This document shows positions 1 through 8,918 of a DNA stretch of 64,000 bases, piece after piece (within the stretch, counting starts at the first letter, position 1; the number at the start of each line of letters is the position of its first letter). Below the pieces are notes generated by a model. The model was not told the origin of the DNA. It ran no database searches and saw nothing but the letters and a program-made list of their open reading frames with translations. Origin of the DNA: Thecamonas trahens ATCC 50062 (lineage: Eukaryota > Apusozoa > Apusomonadida > Apusomonadidae); contig NW_013657678.1 of assembly GCF_000142905.1 (NCBI RefSeq), forward strand, positions 461,381 to 525,380, read 5' to 3'. The translations under genes and the position numbers were made by a program.

Positions 1-31
1 CTTGCCGCCGCTGGCTCCGATCTCGCCGCCG

Positions 32-985
32 ATGAGCCTTGCGCTACCGGATCAGACCTTTCCACCAAAGATCACCTCGCATCATCTCTTTGCCCCGTTC
101 TCATTGGCTACGCTCCCACCGCCGCAGCTGGTGCACGTCCTTGCCACCGCTCAGCACTCATCACCGGCTGCTGCCGAGACAAGGCCACTGCTCGTTGAGG
201 GCCTCCATTCCCGCAGCGAGCGGAGGGCACGGTTGGAGGAGGCATGGCTCGATGTGGTGAGGAGGAGGGCCGGCGGGCGAGGACGACGGCGGTGGCGGGT
301 GGTGGCTGTGGCGATGATGATGGCGTGCGGCGCTGCTGCCGGCGCGGTCTCGGGCGCTCAGCTGGCCGGCGGACGCGGATGTGGCCCTGTCCGCCACTTT
401 GTCACCAGCCAGACATTGGTGGCATCGACAGGCATGGCAGCGGTATCAGCAGCCTTTATCCCGCCACTGCTCAACATGTCGCTCCTACCGTGGCCGTGCA
501 CCCTCCGCGGACGGGGCGCGCAGCTTGTCCCGCCGACCGCAGCTGCTGTGCTTGGCAGGAGCGGCCGGAGCGAATGGCCCTGGCTCGGCGCCTCCCGTGT
601 GAGAGCCATCACGACACTCGCATGGGCTGGAGGAGCGCTGGGGCTTGTTGCGCTGAGCCTGGCTGTTGCGGTGTTGGTGTGCCTTCCGCGCGAGCTCGGT
701 TGGCGGAGTGTGCGTGCGTGTCCAGGGCTGATCCTGGTCGACGCCTCCGTCGGGTTGGGCTTGCTCATCGCCGCCATGGCTGTGGTTGTGTCCGCTGGTC
801 TAGCCTGCACACTTGCCTCGATGGTCCGCGCCCACGCCGGACACTCGGCTGGTCACGTCGAGGCCGAGCAACACCTCCACGCTGCCGAGCTTGACCACTC
901 GATCCCGCACTCGATGGGCTCGACCGCGGTCCCTTCGCCGGACAATGGGCCTGCTGCGATTCCGCCGCCTCTCCAGCTACGATGA
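32..985 (+). CDS. Hypothetical four-helix membrane protein, possibly 5' partial
   Basis: I do not recognise a family. The frame is open to the left window edge. The first ATG in it is used here, giving 317 residues, but an upstream exon outside the window is possible. An N-terminal half rich in Pro and Arg is followed by four hydrophobic stretches at about residues 89-113, 127-153, 192-219 and 231-263, so an integral membrane protein is likely. The C-terminal 50 residues are His/Ser/Pro-rich and look cytosolic. It ends about 100 bases before the convergent kinase gene. Overlapping frames are also open because of the GC-rich codon use. This frame was preferred because only it shows regular membrane-type hydrophobic segments. 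Confidence 0.45.
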   Translation: MSLALPDQTFPPKITSHHLFAPFSLATLPPPQLVHVLATAQHSSPAAAETRPLLVEGLHSRSERRARLEEAWLDVVRRRAGGRGRRRWRVVAVAMMMACGAAAGAVSGAQLAGGRGCGPVRHFVTSQTLVASTGMAAVSAAFIPPLLNMSLLPWPCTLRGRGAQLVPPTAAAVLGRSGRSEWPWLGASRVRAITTLAWAGGALGLVALSLAVAVLVCLPRELGWRSVRACPGLILVDASVGLGLLIAAMAVVVSAGLACTLASMVRAHAGHSAGHVEAEQHLHAAELDHSIPHSMGSTAVPSPDNGPAAIPPPLQLR

Positions 986-1087
986 CGCACGAGACCAGGT
1001 TGCCACACACTGCCGCAGTGCGGGTAAATGGCGCCGCCATCTGCACTCCCCTTCTCTCCCAACCTAGCAGCGCAACGCTCGCTTCAA

Positions 1088-2540
1088 TCAACAGCACCAC
1101 ACACTGCGGTGGCCGTGGCTTAACCACACATCAGCGGTGGCTACGGGATCGTGAGCGTGACCGCTCGCCGTTGTCGCCTCGGCGTGAGCCGGAACGCGAC
1201 TTCTCCTTGTCCTTGGCCTTGGACTTGGCCTTGGACTTGTCCTTGTCTTGCCGCCGCGGCGGGAGGAGGAGCGTTCGAGCTCACGGTCGTGGGCCCGTGA
1301 TGACGGACGCGAACTATGGCGTGACGACGAGCCGCGGTGCGAACCGTGGCGCGAGCGCGAGCGCGAGCGCGACTCGGACGAGCCCGACGGCTCACGGCGC
1401 AACGAGCGGTGCGATGAGCGGTCGCCACGGCGCGAGCTCGGGCGCGACGACTTGTCCTTGGACTTGGACTTTTCCTTAGCCTTGGACTTGGACTTGGACT
1501 TGTCCTTGGACTTGGACTTGGACTTGGACTTGTCCTTGGACTTGGACTTGGATTTGGACTTGTCCTTGGACTTGGACTTGGACTTGTCCTTGCCGTGCAG
1601 TGACGAGCGCGACGAGCGCGGGGCGGCGTCGGGTGCGTTCGGGTCGTCTGACGAGGAGAACGAGACCCAGAGGTCTGAGTGCTCGTCCTCCTGCAGGTCG
1701 TCGAGAATCTGATACTCGCTGCCAAACTCGATCTGGATCTGCTCGTCCGAGAGGAACTTGGGGATCCGCGACTTGAGGAACGGGGTGTTGAGCAAAATTT
1801 CGTACACCGACGGCCGCTCCTCCGGATTCGAGGTAAAGATCCAGTCAACAAGGGCGCGGACCTTGGACGAGAACGTCCGCGGGATCGGCGCGTAGTCGCC
1901 GGACACAATCTTGCGGATGAGAACCGGGAGTGAGTCGGTCTGGAACGCGTGCCGGAACGTAAGCAGCTTGTACAGCACACAACCCAGCGCCCACACGTCG
2001 GACTTGGAGTTGTACGTCTCACCGTTGCAGATCTCCGGCGAGAGGTAGTACGGTGTCCCGGCCGCAGTCCGAGCCATGTCCATCGATGACTGCAGCGTCC
2101 GCACAAGTCCAAAATCACCGAGCTTGATCTGTTTGTCCTCCGAAAGGAAGATGTTCTCCGTCTTGAGATCGCGGTGCAGAATACGGCGGTCGTGGCAGTG
2201 CTTGACAGCCAGGCAAAGCTGGCAGAACCAGTCCAGAATCTGCTCCTCGTCCAGGTACTCACCATTGCGCTCGTCGAGCGCCTTTTGCAAGTCGCCGCCC
2301 CTGCGTACTCCATCACAATGTGCAAGTGCTCGCCCTCCTCAAACGAATCGTGGTACGCCACAATAAACGGGTTGTCCAGCTGCTTCATCACCTTGATTTC
2401 GTTGATGGCGTTCTCTGCATCACCCCCATCAGGTACCCCATGTGAGTCCCGCGCGAGTGCCTGCTTCCCACGCCCAGCACAGCTGTGCCGAGCCCGCGTC
2501 GAGCCCCGTATAGCGAGGCACACACAAACACACGCGCACA

Positions 2541-2614
<74 letters not shown>

Positions 2615-3280
2615 GGTCACTGCAGTCACTCTCCGGGTCACCTACGTTGCTCGCGCTCGTTGAACGTGGATGTGGTCATTTGCTTGATGCAGAGGAGCTT
2701 GCCTTGAGCGTTGTCCTTCTCCCGCACCACAAACGCAGTGCCAGACGCGCCCTATCGTAACCAGCATACAATACCACCACAAGCCAGCCGCGGAGAGTGA
2801 GTAGCTAACCATAGTCTTTCTTCACGCACACACACGCACCAACGCACACCCAACCTCACCTAACCCCCCTGCCTCCCCGGCCTGGGGCGTCCCTTCTGGT
2901 GGCACCCGACCAACCTTCGACGATCCTTCCGTCAACAGCCAGCCGTGCTTATACAGGCGCAGCCTAAGCTTTAAATGGCTTTCAAACAGGGAGAAAGAGC
3001 AAGAAGCTTCATACTGAATGCATGATGTCCCTTGTGCAAGCAATATCTCCCTGCCGCAGCATGCTAGCCGTAGGTCCCTCCGGTGGCTAGCCGCAGGTCG
3101 GGCAGCAAAAAAACGTCTGTGGCCTCCTCTCGCGGCGGAACGGTTCGCCCAAGGAGAAAGGGAGAGGGGACAGGCAAGGCCAGCTAAAGACAGGAAAGGA
3201 AGCCACACTCATACACCTTCATGTACACCACTACTTCAACTTACCTGGCCAATGGTCTGGACAATGTCATAGCGATCCAT
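1088..3280 (-). CDS. NEK-family serine/threonine protein kinase, three exons, one frame break
   Basis: Exons are rebuilt as 3245-3280 (MDRYDIVQTIGQ), 2646-2751 and 1088-2414. The 5' sites are GTAAGT and GTAGGT. The joins restore the glycine loop IGQGASGTAFVV, the VAIK-equivalent lysine (LLCIKQM) and a NEK-type helix C (NAINEIKVMKQLDNPFIV). Exon 3 carries HRDLKTENIFL, DFG as GDFGLV, an activation loop ending GTPYYLSPE, and DVWALGCVLY, all typical of NEK kinases of ciliary or mitotic control. At 2298-2301 a C4 run (G4 on the coding strand) is one base too short to join MEYA to GGDLQ. With that base the three exons make 489 codons in frame. The tail is a long Lys/Ser/Asp repeat and then an Arg/Ser-rich end. 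Intron 2 contains a 72-base CA repeat. The kinase assignment is firm; the NEK subfamily is not resolved. Confidence 0.9.
1198..1592 (-). repeat. Hexamer-based coding repeat for the KSKSKDK tail of the kinase
   Basis: On the plus strand this reads as imperfect CTTGGA and CTTGTC units. On the coding strand it gives Lys-Ser and Lys-Asp dipeptides in a slippage-prone array. It is inside the NEK coding exon and keeps frame throughout. Confidence 0.85.
2542..2613. repeat. (CA)n microsatellite inside NEK intron 2
   Basis: About 36 CA units with no interruption, lying within the 2415-2645 intron. Apparent Cys-Val or Thr-His proteins read from it are artefacts. Confidence 0.95.
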
Positions 3281-3848
3281 GTCAGGCCGCTGAGAGAGCC
3301 GTACGCTCTTACCCCCAAAGTCAGCCACCTCCCCACACACACCCTTCAATCAGTCCCTGGCCAAGAACGACGTCCAGTTCGGCACTACCTGTCACCGCCT
3401 CGCCATCACCAACCCGCCAACACATTCACTCATGTTATTCATTGAGACATGATTGCCCTTGCTTGCCCTTGCTGGTATGGTGCGGATTATGTGGCGGAGG
3501 CGAAGGGGGAGGAATGGGGAGGGGGTTGTGACGGCGGCACCATGGCCGGAGTCTATCGATTGCTGAATGAGTTCGCCGTGAGCCACTTCCAGACTCCAAC
3601 TTTGCTGCGGACGCCATCGCCACACTCGAGGCTACTCTTCCGTTTGTCCGCTTCCTTGCTGTAATGATCGCGACCGATCCCGACGCTGTGGTCGAGAAAG
3701 TTGTCTTCTCCATCTCGATCGGCCAGGCTAGCTACTGCGCCGCTGTCGCCCTCCGCAGGTGCAGACTAGGTCATCGCCCAAGAGGAGGATCGCAAGGGCA
3801 TTGCGCCGATTCCGGCTCCCTAAATCATCATGCCCCCCATGCCATGTC
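3281..3848. other. Intergenic, NEK upstream region
   Basis: 568 bases between the NEK start and the KCTD stop. I see no conserved coding frame, RNA gene or repeat. It must hold the NEK promoter and the KCTD 3' end. Confidence 0.4.
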
Positions 3849-5027
3849 TTATGATGACGACGACGAGTCCAGCTCGGGCTCGGTGTGCGTCTCGTCTGTG
3901 ATGGACACAACTTCTACCCCGGTGATTGGCCGCGACGAGACGGCCAGCTGTCCCGCACGCCGCGACCGCGCCGGACGTGCAGGGCTTTGCCTTTCCCCGC
4001 GTGCCCGCGCTGAGCTCGCCGAGCCGCTTGACCACGTCCGCTCGTGGTGTGATGGGCTTGTTGGCGGCTCGGCTGCGTGTGCAGCTGCCACAGCAGCTGC
4101 CACATGCGGATCGGCTCCCACGCTGATGACCTTGCGAAAAACAAAGATGTGCGACGATTCTTGACCCCACGAGCCGCCAGACCCATCACCCGAAGACGTC
4201 ATCAGCTCCCAGCCCCACGCGGCCGCCGTGTTGAACACGTCAGCCAGCGAGTGGTTCTTGATGTACCAGCCCTCGCGCGGATCGCCGTACACTGTCGACG
4301 CCGGAAAGACCCGCACCGCTGGCGGGTATGTGCCGCCATTGAGAAACGACATGGCTGCCGGCTCGATCGGACCCTTGACCAGAATGGGGTACACCGAGTA
4401 CTGAAACTGGGAATCGTGTGATCGCGTTGTGTGCTTGATCGTCGTGTACGTCGTCACATGCTTGCGCTGCGCCTCGCCCTTTGACTCGCTCAACGGCGAG
4501 AGCAGCGCTACCAGCGACGGAAGGTCGAAGAACTTGGCCTCTTCTAGAACGCCCTTGTACGATATGCTGGGCGAGACAATGAGCTTACCCATGCGGAGGT
4601 AGTTGAGAATCGGCCCAAAGAACGCTGGATCTCGATCCAGCAGAATGGCTCCGGTCTCGTCCTTGGTCGACACCCACTCGCCCGACGCCAGCGCCGCCAG
4701 CATCGACGACGGCTCCATCCGCAGCGTTGTCCTCGTCGTCGCAAACATCGTTCCACCCACGTTGAGCTGGATCCACTCCGAGTCTGACTCGTGCTCGCCG
4801 TGACCGCCGTTCGCCCCTCCCACGCCGTCACCTCCCCCGGCGGTCTCTGCCATTGTCGGTGGCTCTGCCGCCATCTTGACCATCGCCTCGTCCATCGCCG
4901 CCATGTCGCCGCCTGTCGTGCTCGACTGGCTCGACCTGCTTGATCTGCTTGACCGCCTTTGAGCGCGAAGCACCTTCTGGCCCTCTTCCCACGTTCCACA
5001 AGCCGCAACCTTGACTTTGTCGGTCAA
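3849..5027 (-). CDS. KCTD-type BTB/POZ (potassium-channel tetramerisation-like) protein
   Basis: The open frame gives up to 392 residues. After a Ser/Gly-rich N-terminus, a T1-type BTB domain spans about residues 85-180: it opens WIQLNVGGTMFATTRTTL, continues to DPAFFGPILNYLRMGKL and ends with a helix around EEAKFFDLPSLVALL. KCTD proteins form pentamers and often bind Cullin-3 as substrate adaptors; that role is inference. Past the BTB there is a second conserved-looking block (YGDPREGWYIKNHSLADVF). The left end of the frame is not an ATG and lies just after a plausible 3' splice site (GGGTGCAG), so a 5' exon is probably missing. The first in-frame ATG is at 4904. The C-terminus is a Ser/Asp tail. 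Confidence 0.8.
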   Translation of the reverse strand: MTDKVKVAACGTWEEGQKVLRAQRRSSRSSRSSQSSTTGGDMAAMDEAMVKMAAEPPTMAETAGGGDGVGGANGGHGEHESDSEWIQLNVGGTMFATTRTTLRMEPSSMLAALASGEWVSTKDETGAILLDRDPAFFGPILNYLRMGKLIVSPSISYKGVLEEAKFFDLPSLVALLSPLSESKGEAQRKHVTTYTTIKHTTRSHDSQFQYSVYPILVKGPIEPAAMSFLNGGTYPPAVRVFPASTVYGDPREGWYIKNHSLADVFNTAAAWGWELMTSSGDGSGGSWGQESSHIFVFRKVISVGADPHVAAAVAAAHAAEPPTSPSHHERTWSSGSASSARARGERQSPARPARSRRAGQLAVSSRPITGVEVVSITDETHTEPELDSSSSS

Positions 5028-5587
5028 GTGTCCTGCACCCGCCTGTTATGCCACCGACACCGTCCGCTGTGGCCTCGTGTCGAGGCCGAACGAGTTGATC
5101 AGCAGCCGGAGCGAGTGGCGGACTCCCCTGGCGGCTCGTTCTGTCTTTGGCCGGCGGCACCAGCGCCAGCACCACCAGCACTTCCCTCGCCGCGAAGGGG
5201 GCTCCATCCCAGAGTAAGCAACCCATAGCGGAGGGTGCGGCGCAACGTAGTGCAACGCATCCCTAGAGTGGGACGAGGGCGCATGGCACACCGCGCCAAG
5301 CGCGAGAGCGTGGGCAAGCCGTTCTACATTCTACCCCCCCTCCCCCCTCCTCCTCCTCCCCTTTCATACGCATACCCTTGCATGTGCTGTCATCCTCCCA
5401 TACATATGCAGCGCAGCGCATAGCTTCAATGTCGTGGCTCATGGCCAGCCGGGCCGGGCGTGGGGCTTTGACCCGAATGGCGATCGATCGTGGTAGCTGT
5501 CACAAGGCCGGCGAATGTGGTTCACGACCTTTTCCGGAGCGCACGCGCTCGACGTCGCACACTCACCTCGCGAACATACTAGTCGGG
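5028..5587. promoter_or_regulatory. Divergent intergenic region between KCTD and the Crinkler-like gene
   Basis: About 560 bases that must carry both promoters and probably an undetected 5' exon of the KCTD gene. It contains a C7 run at 5334-5340 followed by CCT-rich sequence on the strand of the downstream gene. No clear TATA-like element was seen. Confidence 0.35.
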
Positions 5588-8272
5588 ATGAGTGCTGATG
5601 CGCCGAATCGGGACTCGCTAGACAAGCTGCAGGCTGCAGGTTTGCGTGGGCTCTCCCCTTCTCTTTGGCAAGCTATGCTTGCGGCAGACTGTGGCGTGAC
5701 TGCCGAGACGGAGGAGATCGACACGGTCAAGGATGCTCTGGTGGCGTTTTGTGAGAAGCGGGCGGCTTCGGAGGTCGAGGGAGTGACCCTGTCTAGGGAT
5801 GATTGGATTGAGGTTGCCAGCTCGTGTCTGAGTCACAACTTTGCGGCCAGCCTGTCCGTGGCTGGATTTGTGGACTTCATGCTCACTACTGCAGCGCGGG
5901 AGGCTCAGGCCAAGGCTGAGCTGGAAGCGCAGATTGCGGACAAGGATGCCGAGATTGCGGACAAGGATGCCGAGATTGCGGACAAGGATGCCGAGATTGC
6001 GGACAAGGATGCCGAGATTGCGGAGCTCAAGGCGGTGTCACAGGTGTCCCCGACGTCGAGACTCGAGGTGCCGTACTTGAAGCCAGTGCGGGCCAAACAC
6101 TTTGCGGGCGTTGTGCCGACCGGTAGCCGCTGGGTTGCCTCGCCCGAGCTTCTTCTTGCGCCAATGCTGATGGGTGAAGTGGTGATGGGTGTGCTCTCTC
6201 TTGGGACCAGCGGCACGGCCTCACTGGAAGTGCAGCATCTGGATGACATCCCGGATGCGTGGACAGGCTTTGTGGCATCTGGCCTGCGTAAGGCGAACAC
6301 GATCGGAAGCACCGTAGTCTGCCACGAGCTCATCAAGGCTACCTTACCGCTGTTTCGGGGGCTCAGCAACAACCACAAGGTCCAGTCGTTCTACAGAGGC
6401 TCGGTTGGCGTGGCAGCGCTCGAGTCATCGTTGACTCATCGAGTGTGCGAGGGTCTGGGTCACGTCTTTGCCAACCAGCAAGGGACACGGGCTGGGTTCC
6501 ACTCGTCCAGCTCTCAAAGCACATTCTCTGTGGCGTCACCTGTCAAGACCAACCCGAGCCACACGGACCGTGCACGTGCGAAGCGAACCGCAAGCTCTTC
6601 GTCACGTAGCCACGAGCCGCAGACGTCCGGGCTGTACAGCAGCGCAGCCCGGATGAACATTGGGCGGGAGATTGCGGTCTCACATGGGCAAGGTTGGGAC
6701 GGGGTGAGACCAGTTGACACCCAGCTCAGCACCAAGGTGGATGTGCTGTTTACGTTTGAGGAGAACGACATGGTGCTGCCATTGGGACTGTGGGAGCCTG
6801 GATTCGATCCCAAATCGGCCCAGTGTCCGATCACCATGCACAAGAGGAAGCAGGCCTACGGCTACGCGCACAACCTCACGCGGGCCTCAGCGGGCTTTCC
6901 GCACACAATGGCGCTCGTGGCGCTGCGGTCCGAGTACCCGACGCGGGCCAACAAAGCTCTGCAGGTGCGGACGAAAATGGCAGTCGACGGCTATGTGCTC
7001 CAGGCTGAAAAGTGCCGCGCGCTTAAGGCCAAGGCCACCGACGATGAGCCTGTTGAGCACACCGAGCTGGTTCTGGACTGCGTCGAGCTGGTGCGAGCGC
7101 TGGAGGCGCCGGCGGAGCTGGAAGACGACGAAAAGTTTGATTGGTTCATGCGCAAGGTGAGCCAATTTTCGCTGGCGATGTTTGCAGCGGCGCATGTGGC
7201 ATCCGAGCGCCATGCCGTGGGCGGGGATGGGGGCGACGGGGTGAAGAACGTGTCGAAAGTGCTGTCCACAGAGGGTAAGATGGTGTACAAAGCGTTTGAC
7301 GGCTCGAAGACCCGTTCGATCAACGAGCATCTTTGGCGCAAGTACGCAAGCGACGTGTTTGTGACCGGCCTGTACCAGGCTGTGGTGGACGACGAGACCG
7401 AGGAGGCGATGACTGACATGGGCATGGCATACCTTGTCGGCCGAGCCAAGGCGGCGGCGCAAGGTGCGGGTGCAAGCAGAGAAGCGCTGCCGTCGGACCG
7501 GGACGAGCTGCTGGCGAGCCTGGAGAACCTGATATCAGAGCAGCAGGGAACCGACAACGACATTTGGGCGATGCAGGCAGCCTGCAATGATCTCCGTGCT
7601 GCAGCCAACAGCGGAGGTATGCCTGGCAAGCGGGTGCTGGGCAGCGACGGACGCTGGTACCGCGAATACGGACTAGTCATGCGTCTGGTGCCTGCAGTGG
7701 CCGACGTGACGGTGGCGCACTTTGTGTCGCTGTTCAAAACTCTCCAATGCATGGACAACGACGGAGTGGCCCACCTCGACATCCGCGACGCCAACTTGGT
7801 GTTTGGGGCCGACGGGAAGACACACATCATCGACTGGGATCTGGCCGGCGTGTCTGGAGAGGCTGTGTATCCGGTTGGGTTCAATTGGGTCACCGACGGC
7901 ATGCGTGTCGAGTCGGTCATGGATGCTGTGGCCAAAAACGAGACCCCTACTGGCTACGCGTGGCACGACGTTGTGGGCGCGGGCGGGGTCATGAAGCTGT
8001 ACTCCTGCGATTCAAAGGACAATCGGACGGTCTGGAAAAAGGTGACCGAGACCCTGGTGAATGTGGACGATGCCTCGTCGGCGAGGTCAGCTTTGGCAGT
8101 TGCCATTGAGGAGCTTAGCTCGAAGGAGAACGTTCGCTTGTGGTGCCTTGGGCGGGAGAAGACCGTCTTGGCAACTGACTCTCCTCCGCTCTCGCCCGAT
8201 GGATCACCGGCTCGGGCGGCGGTGGGGTCGTCGTCAGCAGAGTCGTCGCCAGCTGGCTCATCATCGACCTAG
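5588..8272 (+). CDS. Crinkler-like protein with nuclease-like middle and kinase-fold C-terminus
   Basis: 894 residues from the ATG at 5588, the first one followed by protein-like composition; the frame is open further upstream without a convincing start. An N-terminal helical region ends in a coiled coil with four copies of DKDAEIA at about residues 116-144. A middle block near residue 383 (TKVDVLFTFEENDMVLPLG) has the beta-strand spacing of the PD-(D/E)XK-like domain found in Crinkler/RHS effectors. The C-terminal domain has a kinase-type catalytic loop HLDIRDANLVF (from His729), a DFG equivalent IDWDLAG and an upstream KMVYKAF strand lysine. The HxDIR...N and IDWD wording matches Crinkler C-terminal kinases better than ordinary protein kinases. 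This assignment is by motif only. A predicted role in conflict or DNA/nuclear targeting is inference. Confidence 0.55.
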   Translation: MSADAPNRDSLDKLQAAGLRGLSPSLWQAMLAADCGVTAETEEIDTVKDALVAFCEKRAASEVEGVTLSRDDWIEVASSCLSHNFAASLSVAGFVDFMLTTAAREAQAKAELEAQIADKDAEIADKDAEIADKDAEIADKDAEIAELKAVSQVSPTSRLEVPYLKPVRAKHFAGVVPTGSRWVASPELLLAPMLMGEVVMGVLSLGTSGTASLEVQHLDDIPDAWTGFVASGLRKANTIGSTVVCHELIKATLPLFRGLSNNHKVQSFYRGSVGVAALESSLTHRVCEGLGHVFANQQGTRAGFHSSSSQSTFSVASPVKTNPSHTDRARAKRTASSSSRSHEPQTSGLYSSAARMNIGREIAVSHGQGWDGVRPVDTQLSTKVDVLFTFEENDMVLPLGLWEPGFDPKSAQCPITMHKRKQAYGYAHNLTRASAGFPHTMALVALRSEYPTRANKALQVRTKMAVDGYVLQAEKCRALKAKATDDEPVEHTELVLDCVELVRALEAPAELEDDEKFDWFMRKVSQFSLAMFAAAHVASERHAVGGDGGDGVKNVSKVLSTEGKMVYKAFDGSKTRSINEHLWRKYASDVFVTGLYQAVVDDETEEAMTDMGMAYLVGRAKAAAQGAGASREALPSDRDELLASLENLISEQQGTDNDIWAMQAACNDLRAAANSGGMPGKRVLGSDGRWYREYGLVMRLVPAVADVTVAHFVSLFKTLQCMDNDGVAHLDIRDANLVFGADGKTHIIDWDLAGVSGEAVYPVGFNWVTDGMRVESVMDAVAKNETPTGYAWHDVVGAGGVMKLYSCDSKDNRTVWKKVTETLVNVDDASSARSALAVAIEELSSKENVRLWCLGREKTVLATDSPPLSPDGSPARAAVGSSSAESSPAGSSST
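5933..6020 (+). repeat. 21-base tandem repeat, four copies
   Basis: Nearly perfect copies of a unit encoding IADKDAE within the Crinkler-like coiled coil. Identity between copies is near total at the DNA level, so the expansion is recent. Confidence 0.9.
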
Positions 8273-8762
8273 CCGCCGTCAGGGGGTCGGTAGACCCAGA
8301 ATCACCCCCCCTCCCCTCTGTTCCCGCCGCACCCGTTCCTTGAAGGCCGGGTCAGCAGCGACTACAGCTGTGGCAAGCTAATGTAAAACTCAACACTCAC
8401 GGCTGCCGTACCGATCCGATGATGTTGCAGCTTTCGTCACTGTGGTCTCGCTCGCCAGTCGCCCGTGACATTCCAGCATCCGTCAGTTGCTGAGCAAAGG
8501 CAGACAAGAACGATATGTTGTTACTCGACTCGGTATCTACGTGACTACACCAACACCAGCAACACGCAACCAAGAGGAAGCCAACTTAGACGAAGAAGGG
8601 CTGAACTGGCTGTGTAGTTCATGACCTCGCACGACCGATGGCTTCCTCGACGGAGGGAGTCGGGCACTGACAAGGTCCAGGGCAAGCCGACGGAATCAAA
8701 CTCGCGCGAACTGATTCCTCACTTTGAGTACGGCCGGGCTTGGAGGCTGCATGCGTCTATGC

Positions 8763-8794
<32 letters not shown>

Positions 8795-8918
8795 CTTGGC
8801 AATGGTCTTCCAAGCCGACATTTCTGCCTATCTTTCAATTGAAACAGAAGCAAATCGTCATTTTGAACACTCACGCAGGCCGTGCGATGTGCGTGACGTG
8901 ATTTTGATAGGATTGCAG
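8273..8918. other. Intergenic with (TG)n, possible 5' exon of the ankyrin gene
   Basis: 646 bases. A TG microsatellite lies at 8763-8789. The sequence TTGCAG at 8913-8918 looks like the 3' splice site for the next gene, so an exon with its start codon should be here, but I could not identify it. Confidence 0.4.

Noticed and set aside
2388-2707. Cys-Val and Thr-His rich small proteins at the CA repeat
   Set aside because: They lie in the NEK intron and are repeat translation.
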